This document shows, piece by piece, positions 40,872 to 48,847 of a stretch of DNA of 64,000 bases. Each line of letters begins with the position of its first letter. The first letter of the stretch is position 1. Made by a program: the position numbers and the translations under genes. Under the pieces are notes generated by a model. That model ran no database searches. It saw only the letters and a program-made list of their open reading frames with translations, and was not told where the DNA came from. Location: the NCBI RefSeq assembly GCF_001426755.1, contig NZ_LMFJ01000002.1, forward strand, positions 233,498 to 297,497, read 5' to 3'. The DNA is from Aeromicrobium sp. Root495 (GTDB taxonomy: Bacteria > Actinomycetota > Actinomycetes > Propionibacteriales > Nocardioidaceae).

Positions 40872-42428
40872 TCACGCAGCGAGGGCGTGCTCCTCGTGGG
40901 TCGCGGCACGCGTCCGCGGCAGGGTGCGCCACGAGACGAGCGCTGCCAGCAGGGCCACCACGATCGCAGCGCCCGAGGCTCGCTGGACGCCCAGGTCGAA
41001 GGCGTGGCGGGCCGACTCGGCCAGGGTCTCGCCCAGCACGTTGGGGTAGACAGCAGCGCGCTCCATGGTCCCGCCGAGCGTCTCGAAGACCGCCCCGTCC
41101 GCACGGCCGACCGTCTCCGGGACGCGGAGGGTGGCTGCGTAGGTGGCGGTGACGATGCTGCCCAGGACGGCGGTGCCCAGGACGGCACCGATCTCGTAGG
41201 CCGTCTCGGAGATGGCCGACGCCGACCCCGCCTTCTCGGCCGGCACGCTCGCGAGCATGAGGTCGTTCGTCAGGGTCTCGGCGAGGCCGATGCCCAGGCC
41301 CATGACCGCGAACGCCAGCATGATGCTGCCGACCGTGGGCTCGCCGGAGAAGGCTGCGATCGCGTAGCCCGCCGCCGACGCGACGAAGCTGCCGCTCACG
41401 AGCACCCGCACCGAGAAGCGCTGCACGAGGCGCACCGCGACGAACCCGGCGACCACGGTCACGATCAGGCCGGGGACGAGCACCATGGCCGAGTCCATCG
41501 GCGAGAGCCCCAGGACGAGCTGGAGCAGCTGCGCGGCGAAGAAGAGGAAGCCGGAGAGACCCATGAGGCTCAGCAGGTTGGCCACGATGGCGCCGCTGAA
41601 GACACGGTTCTCGAACAGCGTCAGGTCGAGCATGGGCTCGCGCAGCGCACGCTGGCGCCTCACGAAGGCCCAGCCGGCGCCCAGGCCGAGCGCGAGCGCG
41701 GCCACCGTGACGTCGTCGAGCCCGGCGTCGGCGCCGTGCTTGATGGCGAAGACGACCGGCACCATCGCCACCATCGACAGGGCGATGGAGACGACGTCGA
41801 ACGGGCCCGGGCTGGGGTCGCGCGACTCGGGCACGAGCCAGAGGGCGAGCGGGATCATGAGGGCGATGAGCGGGACGTTGATGAGGAACACCGAGCCCCA
41901 CCAGAAGTGCTCGAGGAGCCAGCCGCCGAGGACCGGGCCCAGCGCCGCGCCGCCCGAGAACATGGCCGCCCACGTGGCGATCGCGATGCGGCGGTCGTGC
42001 GGGTGCGCGAAGACGTTGCGGATGAGCGAGAGCGTCGAAGGCATCAGGGTCGCGCCGAACACGCCGAGGAGCCCGCGCGAGACGAGCAGCATCTCGGGGC
42101 TCGAGCTGAAGGCCGCCACGAGCGACGTGGCACCGAACCCGGCGGCGCCGACGAGCATGAGGCGGCGTCGGCCGACGCGGTCGCCGAGGCTGCCCATGGC
42201 GATGAGGAGTCCGGCGAGCATGAGGGCGTAGAGGTCGACGATCCAAAGCATCTGGTGGCCCGACGGACGGAGCGCGGAGCTGATCTCGGGCAGCGCGAAG
42301 CTCAGGACGGTGTTGTCGACCGAGACGAGGAGGACGGGGAGCATCAGCACCGCGAGGGCGGCCCAGGAGCGGGCGCCGGCGCGGGGCGGCGTGATGCCGG
42401 AGGCGGGGGTGGGGGAACGGTCGTGCAT
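40872..42428 (-). CDS. MFS drug transporter, DHA2 family (14 TM)
   Basis: A 518-residue transporter with the DHA2 pattern: SVDNTVLSFALPEISSAL in helix 1, GSLGDRVGRRRLMLVG (motif A), RGLLGVFGATLMPSTLSLI, and motif C GAALGPVLGGWLLEHFWW. Fourteen helices are expected; it is similar in layout to QacA, SmvA and LfrA exporters of cationic dyes and drugs. It is divergent from a TetR gene with a 30-bp dyad between them, which fits drug-induced derepression. The ATG at 42428 has TACAGT 6 nt upstream, inside the operator. Confidence 0.92.
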   Translation of the reverse strand: MHDRSPTPASGITPPRAGARSWAALAVLMLPVLLVSVDNTVLSFALPEISSALRPSGHQMLWIVDLYALMLAGLLIAMGSLGDRVGRRRLMLVGAAGFGATSLVAAFSSSPEMLLVSRGLLGVFGATLMPSTLSLIRNVFAHPHDRRIAIATWAAMFSGGAALGPVLGGWLLEHFWWGSVFLINVPLIALMIPLALWLVPESRDPSPGPFDVVSIALSMVAMVPVVFAIKHGADAGLDDVTVAALALGLGAGWAFVRRQRALREPMLDLTLFENRVFSGAIVANLLSLMGLSGFLFFAAQLLQLVLGLSPMDSAMVLVPGLIVTVVAGFVAVRLVQRFSVRVLVSGSFVASAAGYAIAAFSGEPTVGSIMLAFAVMGLGIGLAETLTNDLMLASVPAEKAGSASAISETAYEIGAVLGTAVLGSIVTATYAATLRVPETVGRADGAVFETLGGTMERAAVYPNVLGETLAESARHAFDLGVQRASGAAIVVALLAALVSWRTLPRTRAATHEEHALAA

Positions 42429-42431
42429 CCC

Positions 42432-42461
42432 GCTACTGTACCGGCTGGACGGTACAGTAGC
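42432..42461. promoter_or_regulatory. TetR operator, 12-6-12 perfect dyad
   Basis: GCTACTGTACCG (42432-42443) and its exact reverse complement (42450-42461) flank a 6-base spacer between the MFS and tetR starts. The left arm holds the MFS -10 element. Confidence 0.85.
42435..42440 (-). promoter_or_regulatory. -10 element for MFS transporter (leaderless)
   Basis: TACAGT on the minus strand, 6 nt before the ATG at 42428 and inside the operator. Confidence 0.6.
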
Positions 42462-42484
42462 CAAGTCAGGACCGGCTCCGTCGC

Positions 42485-42490
42485 TATGAT
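42485..42490 (+). promoter_or_regulatory. -10 element for tetR (leaderless)
   Basis: TATGAT, near consensus, lies 7 nt before the ATG at 42498. Confidence 0.65.
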
Positions 42491-42497
42491 CTGCACC

Positions 42498-43034
42498 ATG
42501 TCAGCCGGCCGCGCCCCCGAGCGCTCCACGCGCGACCGCCTGCTCGACGCGTTCGAGGGTCTGCTCGTCTCCGGTGGCAGCCGCGCGGCCACGCTCGACG
42601 CCGTCGCGGCCGCAGCCGAGGTGTCCAAGGGCGGGCTGCTCTACCACTTCCACAGCAAGGACGAGCTCGTCGAGGGCATGCTCACCCGGCTCCAGGAGCA
42701 GGGTGACGCCGACGTCGAGAAGATGCGGTCCGCACCTCAGGGTCCGGTCGACTTCTACCTCGAGACGTCGGTGGACTCCGGCAGCGACTTCGACCGCGCC
42801 CTCATCGCCGCGGCCCGGGTGGCTCAGGAGAACGACCCCCGCGGCTCCGCCGCCCTCGCCGCGCTGCGGGACGCATGGTTCGGCGTGCTGAGCGAGCACG
42901 TCGGCGACGAGGCCCTCGCCCGCACCATCCAGCTCATCGGCGACGGACTGTACTTCGACGACACCACCGGTCTCGCCGACCCGAACGCCCTGTCGCACGT
43001 CCGCGACGTGCTCCGCCGCCTCGGCGCCCTCTGA
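42498..43034 (+). CDS. TetR-family repressor of the MFS transporter
   Basis: A 178-residue TetR protein: RDRLLDAFEGLLVSGGSRAATLDAVAAAAEVSKGGLLYHFHSKDEL forms the DNA-binding domain, and the C-terminal half resembles LfrR-like drug-sensing repressors. The divergent MFS gene and the 12-6-12 dyad between the starts identify its target with good confidence; the inducing drug is unknown. The ATG at 42498 is set by the -10 at 7 nt; the open frame continues far upstream without TetR sequence. Confidence 0.92.
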   Translation: MSAGRAPERSTRDRLLDAFEGLLVSGGSRAATLDAVAAAAEVSKGGLLYHFHSKDELVEGMLTRLQEQGDADVEKMRSAPQGPVDFYLETSVDSGSDFDRALIAAARVAQENDPRGSAALAALRDAWFGVLSEHVGDEALARTIQLIGDGLYFDDTTGLADPNALSHVRDVLRRLGAL

Positions 43035-43136
43035 CCCCCGGCGCGGACAGAGCGCGCACAGGGTCTTGGGGCAGAAGCCATGCGACGTGCGCGTCGGATT
43101 CACCTGCTGGCCATCTCCGCGTCCTGACCTGGAGGC

Positions 43137-44258
43137 ATGAAGCTTCTCGCTCTCGGGATCCTGCTCGGTGTGGGCGTCGCTGCCACACCGTCGGTCGCCA
43201 CGGCGTCGCCGTCGACCCTCGACCGCAAGCTGGTCACCAAGAAGGTCCGGACCGTCACGGTCTTCGGCCACCGCGGAGCCTCCGGCTACCGCCCGGAGCA
43301 CACCCTCGCCGCCTACCGCCTGGCCATCGCGCAGGGCGCCGACGTGATCGAGCCCGACGTCGTGAGCACGAAGGACGGCGTCCTCGTCGCCCGCCACGAG
43401 AACGAGATCAGCGGGACGACCGACGTCGCCGACCACCCCGAGTTCGCCGACCGCAAGGCCACCAAGACCACCGACGGGACGGCCGTCACCGGCTGGTTCA
43501 CGGAGGACTTCACCCTCGCCGAGCTCAAGACGCTCCGCGCCAAGGAGCGCCTGCCCCAGGTGCGACCGGGCAACACGATCTACGACGGGCGGTTCGAGGT
43601 CCCGACGCTCGACGAGGTGATCGCCCTCGCCAAGTCGGAGTCGCGCCGCCTCGGTCGCCGCATCGCGATCGCCCCGGAGACCAAGCACCCCACGTACTTC
43701 CGCTCGATCGGCCTCCCGCTGGAGAAGCCGCTCCTGCGCTCCCTGCGCCACGCCGGCTGGGACCGCTCCGACGCGCCCGTCTACGTGCAGTCGTTCGAGA
43801 CCACGAACCTCAAGGAGATCGCGCGGTGGAGCCGGGTGCGGCTGGTCCAGCTGACGTCGGCCTCGGGCGCGCCCTACGACCTCGTCGCCCAGGGCGACCC
43901 CACCACCTATGCCGACCTCATGTCGCCCGCCGGGCTGAAGGGCGTGGCCCGGTACGCACGGTGGATCGGGCCCGACAAGGCATCGGTCATCCCCCGCGCG
44001 GCCGACGGCACCCTGGGCGATCCCACGGGTCTGGTCGAGGACGCGCACCGCGCCGGCCTCAAGGTGGTGGCCTACACGTTCCGCGCCGAGAACCAGTTCC
44101 TCCCGGTCGACTACCGCTCCGGTGGGGGTCTCGCGGCGCAGGGCGACCTCGCCGGCGAGCTCCGCGCCTACTTCGCCACGGGCCTGGACGGTGTCTTCTC
44201 GGACTTCCCGGACATCGCCTTCGCAGCCCGCAAGGACTGGTACCGCGCTCGTCGCTGA
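43137..44258 (+). CDS. Secreted glycerophosphodiester phosphodiesterase
   Basis: A 373-residue exported enzyme with a signal peptide (MKLLALGILLGVGVAATPSV, cleavage after the ATA region). A GDPD TIM barrel follows: GHRGASGYRPEHTLAAY (His-Arg), DVIEPDVVSTKDG (metal Glu-Asp), VLVARHENEISGTTD (catalytic His) and a late YTFRAENQFLP. It hydrolyses glycerophosphodiesters outside the cell, releasing glycerol-3-phosphate. GGAGG precedes the ATG closely. It ends just before the DUF2277 promoter. Confidence 0.93.
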   Translation: MKLLALGILLGVGVAATPSVATASPSTLDRKLVTKKVRTVTVFGHRGASGYRPEHTLAAYRLAIAQGADVIEPDVVSTKDGVLVARHENEISGTTDVADHPEFADRKATKTTDGTAVTGWFTEDFTLAELKTLRAKERLPQVRPGNTIYDGRFEVPTLDEVIALAKSESRRLGRRIAIAPETKHPTYFRSIGLPLEKPLLRSLRHAGWDRSDAPVYVQSFETTNLKEIARWSRVRLVQLTSASGAPYDLVAQGDPTTYADLMSPAGLKGVARYARWIGPDKASVIPRAADGTLGDPTGLVEDAHRAGLKVVAYTFRAENQFLPVDYRSGGGLAAQGDLAGELRAYFATGLDGVFSDFPDIAFAARKDWYRARR

Positions 44259-44260
44259 CC

Positions 44261-44266
44261 TACCGT
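44261..44266 (+). promoter_or_regulatory. -10 element for DUF2277 gene (leaderless)
   Basis: TACCGT lies 6 nt before the ATG at 44273, starting 2 bases after the GDPD stop codon. Confidence 0.55.
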
Positions 44267-44272
44267 CAGAGC

Positions 44273-44545
44273 ATGTGCCGCAACATCAGGACCCTTCACA
44301 ACTTCGAGCCCGCCGCCTCCGACGACGAGTGCCACGCCGCTGCTCTGCAGTACGTGCGCAAGATCGCCGGGACGACCAAGCCGTCGCAGGCCAACGCAGC
44401 GGTGTTCGAGGCCGCCGTCCAGGAGATCGCGCACCTGACGCGCCACCTCGTCGACGACCTCGTCTCCAACGCGCCGCCCAAGGACCGGGAGGTCGAGGCC
44501 GCCAAGGCCAAGGCCCGCGCCGCTCAGCGCTACGCCTCCGCCTGA
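44273..44545 (+). CDS. DUF2277 family protein
   Basis: A 90-residue cytoplasmic protein whose N-terminus MCRNIRTLHNFEPAASDDE is the hallmark of the DUF2277 family. The C-terminus is a charged helix rich in Ala, Lys and Arg. Function unknown; the conserved Cys2 next to an Arg-rich start may matter. The ATG at 44273 is supported by the -10 at 6 nt. It is followed by an unusual tandem of hairpins. Confidence 0.85.
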   Translation: MCRNIRTLHNFEPAASDDECHAAALQYVRKIAGTTKPSQANAAVFEAAVQEIAHLTRHLVDDLVSNAPPKDREVEAAKAKARAAQRYASA

Positions 44546-44551
44546 CCCCGG

Positions 44552-44670
44552 GGACGAAGGATGAGGGGTTGAGGTCGCTCCAACGACCCTGAGCCCTCAC
44601 CGTCGGTCGCCCCCGGACGAACGACGAGGGGCTGCGGTCGCCGTGGCGACCACAACCCCTCATCGTGCGT
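44552..44670. repeat. Tandem related hairpins between convergent genes
   Basis: Hairpin 1 spans 44560-44601. Hairpin 2 has 26-bp arms (44617-44642 and 44645-44670) with four mismatches and a two-base loop. The left arms are near-identical direct copies: 44552-44578 and 44615-44641 differ at 4 of 27 positions, and the right arm of hairpin 2 is a third, inverted copy. They probably terminate the DUF2277 and methyltransferase genes in opposite directions. Confidence 0.7.
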
Positions 44671-44673
44671 CGG

Positions 44674-45438
44674 TCAGGCCTTGCGGAGCTCGAGGAAGAT
44701 GCTAGGGCCGAAGTCGTTCTTGGCGAGCCGCTTCTGGAGGCGCTTCTCCACGGCGACGAGCAGCCCCGTCGGCAGCGTCTTCTTGAGCTTCTCGCTGCGC
44801 AGGTTGGACACCGAGAGCTTGCGGACGAGGTGCAGGCCGACTGCGTCGAGCTGACCGACCACCGTGTCGATGTTGTGGTTCACGAACGCGATCGCGTCGG
44901 GCTCGTCGGCCTTGACGGTGCGGATGCTCACGGGCTCGGTGGGCAGCGGCTTGCCCTCCTTCTTGAACCGGCGACGGTTCTTGAAGTGCCCGTAGTTGGC
45001 CACCTCGATGAGCGCGGTGGCGCCCGGCTTGAGCACGCGGGCGATCTCGCCGAACTCCTTGGTGGGCTCGGGAATGTGGTGCATGACGCGCACCATCGTG
45101 AGGAGGTCCTGCGAGGCGTCGGGCAGGTCGATCGCGTCGGCCTGGGTGCGCAGCTTCACGATGTCGGTCCCGGCGAGGACCTTGTCCGCGGCGTCGAGCT
45201 GGCTCTGGCTGGGCTCGGCCAGGGTCACGTGGTCGGCGTACTTGCGCAGCAGGAGGCACAGCCGCCCGAAGCCACCGCCGATGTCGACGGCGCTGTCGAA
45301 GTGCCGCCCCTCGAGGAGCGAGCGGATGGCCGCCTGCTCGGACTCGTGCTCGTAGTCGCGGTTGTCCCAGTACGTCGTGTAGTCGTACCCACGGTCGTAC
45401 TGGTCGGCGACCTTCTTGCCCGGCTTCTCATCACTCAC
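44674..45438 (-). CDS. Class I SAM-dependent methyltransferase
   Basis: A 254-residue methyltransferase with motif I DSAVDIGGGFGRLCLLLR, ADHVTLAEPSQSQLDAA (motif II acidic residue), DLPDASQDLLTMVRVMHHIPEP and LKPGATALIEVANYGH. It is a Methyltransf_11-like fold; the substrate is unknown. A TAGGGT 6 nt before the GTG at 45438 predicts leaderless translation. It is separated by only 58 bases from the crotonase gene on the same strand. Confidence 0.85.
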   Translation of the reverse strand: MSDEKPGKKVADQYDRGYDYTTYWDNRDYEHESEQAAIRSLLEGRHFDSAVDIGGGFGRLCLLLRKYADHVTLAEPSQSQLDAADKVLAGTDIVKLRTQADAIDLPDASQDLLTMVRVMHHIPEPTKEFGEIARVLKPGATALIEVANYGHFKNRRRFKKEGKPLPTEPVSIRTVKADEPDAIAFVNHNIDTVVGQLDAVGLHLVRKLSVSNLRSEKLKKTLPTGLLVAVEKRLQKRLAKNDFGPSIFLELRKA

Positions 45439-45444
45439 CCGGCC

Positions 45445-45450
45445 ACCCTA
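45445..45450 (-). promoter_or_regulatory. -10 element for methyltransferase gene (leaderless)
   Basis: TAGGGT on the minus strand, 6 nt before the GTG at 45438. Confidence 0.55.
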
Positions 45451-45496
45451 ACGGCCGCAGGTGAAGCACCGGGACACCCCGACGGCCCCGCCGTGC

Positions 45497-46309
45497 TCAG
45501 CCGAAGGTGCGGGGGCCGAACTCCGGCTCGCCGCCCGTCATCCCCGCCTTGCGCGCCTTCGCGGTATTGGGGGAGCGGAACATCCGGAGCTGGTAGAGGC
45601 GCTCGCGACGGAACGCGGCCCCCAGACCGCCGAGGCGGATCTCGTTGAGCAGCTTCTTGGACGCAGCCACGGAGTCGGGCGAGCGGGCGATGACGGCCTC
45701 GGCCAGCTCGAGCGCCGGAACCATCGGGTCGTCGGCGACGCCCGTGGCGAGGCCGATCTCCGCGGCCTTCTCGCCCGTGATCATCTCGCCGGTCATGACG
45801 AGCCGCTTGGCCACGTCGGCGCCGAGGAGCTCGACGAGGGGGACGGTGCCGCTCATGTCGGGCACGAGGCCCCACTTGGCCTCGAGCACGCTCCACCGAC
45901 AGTCGGGCGTGGTGAAGCGGAAGTCGGCGGCGAGCGCCAGCTGGATGCCGGCGCCGAGCACGTGCCCCCGCGTCACGGCGATGACCGGCACGGGCAGCTC
46001 ACGCCAGGCCCACAGCGGCTGCTGGAAGCCGTTGGTGCGACGCCAGGGCGCCTTGAGGAACGTCGTGAGGACGCCCTTCTTGTCCTTCCCGACCGTCGCG
46101 AAGTCGAGTCCCGCGCAGAAGGACGGCCCGGCCCCTTGGAGGATCACGACGCGGACGTCTCGGTTCCGGCGGATCGACTCGGCCGACGCCGTGAGGTCGC
46201 TCAGCAGCTCGAGCGTCACGCTGTTGAGCTTGTCGGGACGGTTCAGGCGCACGTGCGCGATGGGTCCCTCGAAGCTCGTGATGACCAGGGGCTCGGTCTG
46301 CTCGCTCAT
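45497..46309 (-). CDS. Enoyl-CoA hydratase/isomerase family protein
   Basis: A 270-residue crotonase-fold protein: VRLNRPDKLNSVTLEL, PSFCAGLDFA (oxyanion hole), RGHVLGAGIQLALAADFRF and LEAKWGLVPDMSG. Compared with rat mitochondrial enoyl-CoA hydratase, the first catalytic Glu (Glu144) is Gln here, while the second (Glu164) is kept, as in several crotonase subfamilies with isomerase, hydrolase or other activity. The substrate is unknown; a role in fatty or branched acid breakdown is possible. ATG 46309 has TAGGCT at 6 nt. Confidence 0.85.
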   Translation of the reverse strand: MSEQTEPLVITSFEGPIAHVRLNRPDKLNSVTLELLSDLTASAESIRRNRDVRVVILQGAGPSFCAGLDFATVGKDKKGVLTTFLKAPWRRTNGFQQPLWAWRELPVPVIAVTRGHVLGAGIQLALAADFRFTTPDCRWSVLEAKWGLVPDMSGTVPLVELLGADVAKRLVMTGEMITGEKAAEIGLATGVADDPMVPALELAEAVIARSPDSVAASKKLLNEIRLGGLGAAFRRERLYQLRMFRSPNTAKARKAGMTGGEPEFGPRTFG

Positions 46310-46315
46310 GGGACG

Positions 46316-46321
46316 AGCCTA
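46316..46321 (-). promoter_or_regulatory. -10 element for crotonase gene (leaderless)
   Basis: TAGGCT on the minus strand, 6 nt before the ATG at 46309. Confidence 0.55.
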
Positions 46322-46324
46322 GGG

Positions 46325-47320
46325 CTAGCGGCGCGAGCGCTTCCCGCGCAGTCGGTCGAGCACGTGGTCGGTGGCGGTGGCCACCGTCATCGAGACGGCC
46401 CGGTCGTCATCGCCCACCGAGAGGCTCATCTCGTGGGGCCAGGCCGGTGAGGCCCGCAGGACCGAGGAGCCGGGAGACAGGGTGGCCTCCAGGACCGCGG
46501 CGCCGAAGCTCGAGGACCACAGCACCACCACCTCGGGGTCGAGACGGTCGACGAGTCCCCGGACCGACGCGGCGGGCATGCTCGCGTCGATGAAACGCGT
46601 GGACACGTCGGCGCTGCGCAGGGCGGCGTCGATGGCCACGAGGGGCAGCGAGTCGATGGTGCGGTCGGAGGTGACCAGCACGACGTCGGCGGTCTCGGTG
46701 GGCATGGCGGGCCGGACGGCGGCCACCTGGTTCATGACCACGCGCGTGGCCAGCTCGACCGCCTCGGCGTCGAGCGATCCGGCGGACGACTCCGTCGCGA
46801 TGCGCATGAGTGCCGGCGCGAGGATGCCGCGCCAGGTCTCCAGGAAGCTCTCGCGGCGCAGGGCCTCGGCCACGAGCTCGTGGATGCCTCGACCGTCCAG
46901 CGTGGACGCTGCCTTCATGACGGAGTCCACCAGCTGGGCGGGGTCCGTGGAGCTGACGCGACCGGGATCGGGCTCGGCCAGCGCGGCCGCGAGGTTGTCG
47001 GGGTCGAGCGAACGCGTGACACGGGCGGCGTCCTGGGCCGAGACACCGCGGGCCACCAGTCGGCGCAGCAGCTCCACCCGGTCGATGTCCCGCTCGGTGT
47101 ACCGCCGGTGTCCACCCTGGGTGCGGTGGCTCGGTCCGACGCCGTAGCGGCGCTCCCACGTGCGCAGGGTCGAGGCTGCGATCTCGAGTCGCTCGGCCAC
47201 GGCACCCACCCCCCACGTGATGGTGGAGCGGTCTTCCGGCTCGTCCACCGTCTGGGGAGGGACGACGTCCGGACGCACAGGTGTGAACGTCGGGGGCGTG
47301 GGCGGAGTTACGTCGGCCAC
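46325..47320 (-). CDS. MerR-family regulator with cobalamin-binding-like C-terminal domain
   Basis: A 331-residue protein: a Pro-rich start, MerR helix-turn-helix (VGAVAERLEIAASTLRTWERRYGV, TQGGHRRYTERDIDRV), a four-helix region and a Rossmann-like domain. The layout is that of LitR/CarH light-sensing repressors that use adenosylcobalamin, but where they have the cobalamin-ligating His (ERHELG type) this protein has SDRTIDS with Thr221, so it probably does not bind B12 that way. A GTG start at 47320 has GAGGAGG close upstream. Its likely operator lies at 47366-47389. Confidence 0.82.
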   Translation of the reverse strand: MADVTPPTPPTFTPVRPDVVPPQTVDEPEDRSTITWGVGAVAERLEIAASTLRTWERRYGVGPSHRTQGGHRRYTERDIDRVELLRRLVARGVSAQDAARVTRSLDPDNLAAALAEPDPGRVSSTDPAQLVDSVMKAASTLDGRGIHELVAEALRRESFLETWRGILAPALMRIATESSAGSLDAEAVELATRVVMNQVAAVRPAMPTETADVVLVTSDRTIDSLPLVAIDAALRSADVSTRFIDASMPAASVRGLVDRLDPEVVVLWSSSFGAAVLEATLSPGSSVLRASPAWPHEMSLSVGDDDRAVSMTVATATDHVLDRLRGKRSRR

Positions 47321-47365
47321 GGAGCCTCCTCTGCTTGAAGGTTCGTCGTCCAGAAGGACGTCCGT

Positions 47366-47389
47366 GTGAACAGTCTAGAACTTGTTCAC
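47366..47389. promoter_or_regulatory. Candidate MerR operator upstream of the merR-type gene
   Basis: GTGAACA (47366-47372) and TGTTCAC (47383-47389) are perfect inverted repeats around a 10-base spacer. On the minus strand the spacer contains TAGACT, a plausible -10 for the regulator. Confidence 0.5.
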
Positions 47390-47501
47390 GATCTTGCCAC
47401 CGTGCCCACTCTCTGAGTAAGTTGTGACCAAGTTGAGGTTTCGGGGGGACGAGCAGGTTCCGAAGCCTCGGATTGTGCAGTACTGAGTGTAAGGACGTGC
47501 C

Positions 47502-47798
47502 ATGGTCAACATCCAGCGACTCCCGATGCCACTGATGGACTCGTACGACTGGCAGTACGACGGGCTCTGCCGCAACGTCGACCCCGATGAGTTCTTCTCG
47601 CCCGAGGCCGAGCGCGGCGCCGCCAAGCTGCGTCGCGAAGAAGCGGCCAAGGAGATGTGCTTCCGCTGCCCCGTGATCGACGCGTGCCGCGAGCATGCGC
47701 TCTCCGTCCAGGAGCCGTACGGCGTCTGGGGCGGACTCAGCGAGTCCGAGCGCACCACGATCATCGCCGAGCGCAAGCGCGGCGACAAGGTCGCCTGA
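47502..47798 (+). CDS. WhiB-family iron-sulfur regulator, WhiB3/WhiD-like
   Basis: A 98-residue WhiB-like protein with four cluster cysteines (Cys23, Cys53, Cys56, Cys62), the tryptophan turn YGVWGGLSESER and a basic C-terminal tail for DNA contact. FFSPEAERGAAKLRREEAAKEMC and CPVIDACREHAL closely follow WhiB3/WhiD. These [4Fe-4S] proteins partner the principal sigma factor and respond to NO and redox. AAGGA lies 8 nt before the ATG. The PfpI-type gene is translationally coupled downstream. Confidence 0.93.
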   Translation: MVNIQRLPMPLMDSYDWQYDGLCRNVDPDEFFSPEAERGAAKLRREEAAKEMCFRCPVIDACREHALSVQEPYGVWGGLSESERTTIIAERKRGDKVA

Positions 47799-48355
47799 TG
47801 GGCGCGCTCGACGGCAAGCGCATCGCGTTCGTCACTGCGCCCGTGGGTGTGGAGAAGGCCGAGCTCGAGCAGCCCTGGTCCGACCTCACGGCCGCCGGCG
47901 CCACAGCGGTGCACCTGGCACCCGAGGCGGGTGAGGTCCAGTCCATGGTCGGCGACGTCGACAAGGACAAGGTCTTCACCGCCACGGCCACGATCGCCGA
48001 CGCGTCCGCCGAGGACTACGACGCGCTGGTGCTGCCCGGTGGCACGGTCAATGCCGACAAGGTGCGTGCCGACGACGACGCCGTCGCCCTGGTCAAGGCC
48101 TTCATCGAGGCCGGCAAGCCGGTCGCCGCCATCTGCCACGGCCCCTGGGCCCTCGTGGAGTCGGGCGCCCTGCCGGGCAAGACCCTCACCTCGTTCCCGT
48201 CGCTCCAGACCGACATCCGCAACGCCGGCGGCACCTGGGTCGACGAGGAGGTCCAGCACTGCACGGCCGAGGGCTGGGACCTCATCACCTCGCGCAACCC
48301 CGACGACCTCGACGCGTTCGGCCAGAAGATCATCGACGTCGTCGGCTCCCGCTAG
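47798..48355 (+). CDS. PfpI/DJ-1 family type 1 glutamine amidotransferase-like protein
   Basis: A 185-residue protein of the YhbO/PfpI group: GKRIAFVTAPVGVEKAELEQPW, the elbow AICHGPWALVESG with the nucleophilic Cys and His, and DLITSRNPDDLDAFGQKI at the end. Members act as stress-linked deglycases or chaperones; protease claims are disputed. Its ATG overlaps the WhiB stop (TGATG), giving a coupled redox-response unit (inference). A hairpin terminator follows. Confidence 0.9.
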   Translation: MGALDGKRIAFVTAPVGVEKAELEQPWSDLTAAGATAVHLAPEAGEVQSMVGDVDKDKVFTATATIADASAEDYDALVLPGGTVNADKVRADDDAVALVKAFIEAGKPVAAICHGPWALVESGALPGKTLTSFPSLQTDIRNAGGTWVDEEVQHCTAEGWDLITSRNPDDLDAFGQKIIDVVGSR

Positions 48356-48382
48356 CCGAGTTCGTCCACGACACGTCCGAGG

Positions 48383-48409
48383 ACGCCCTTCCCACGCCGG
48401 GGAGGGCGT
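48383..48409 (+). terminator. Terminator of the whiB-pfpI unit
   Basis: ACGCCCT (48383-48389) pairs with AGGGCGT (48403-48409), with CCC/GGG inside, and is followed by TCTT. Confidence 0.6.
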
Positions 48410-48463
48410 TCTTGCGCGTCGGTGCCGAGATGCGACGTTGGGCCGGTCCGACAGAATCGATGC

Positions 48464-48847
48464 ATGTCCTCGCAACCCACCGACTGGGGCCGCAGCTTCG
48501 TCCCCGCTCCGCACGGCGTCAAGCGCCGGGTCGCCGGCTGGTTGCTCGCGCTGGCCGGCCTCTTCGTGCTGGGGCTCGGGCTCGCCGCCCAGGTGTCACC
48601 CGACGGCGACTCGTCCACCGACTGCGGCCGCGCCTACCTCATCCTGGGCACGGGAGAGACGACCACGCAGGACAGCGGTGCCGACGCCGACCGGGCCGAC
48701 CTCGACGAGGCCTGCACGTCTCGGGCACGTAGCACCGTCGCACTGCCCGCCATCGGCGGAACGCTCCTGGTCGTGGCCGGGCTGGCAGTCCTGATCCACC
48801 TGCGTCGCGAGGAGCGGGAGCTCAGGAACCGGGCCACTCGCCCGTAG
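48464..48847 (+). CDS. Two-helix membrane protein of unknown function
   Basis: A 127-residue protein with two transmembrane helices (about 27-47, VAGWLLALAGLFVLGLGLAA; about 91-113, TVALPAIGGTLLVVAGLAVLIH). An external loop of about 45 residues carries two cysteines that may form a disulfide, and the tail is basic. No family recognised. The ATG at 48464 has CAGAAT 6 nt upstream, an imperfect leaderless -10. Its 3' end overlaps the convergent DUF4235 gene by 26 bases. Confidence 0.65.
   Translation: MSSQPTDWGRSFVPAPHGVKRRVAGWLLALAGLFVLGLGLAAQVSPDGDSSTDCGRAYLILGTGETTTQDSGADADRADLDEACTSRARSTVALPAIGGTLLVVAGLAVLIHLRREERELRNRATRP

Noticed and set aside
40113..42497. Long plus-strand frame across the histidine kinase and MFS genes
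   Set aside because: It is antisense to two genes with clear motifs; the TetR protein starts only at 42498 with its own -10 element.
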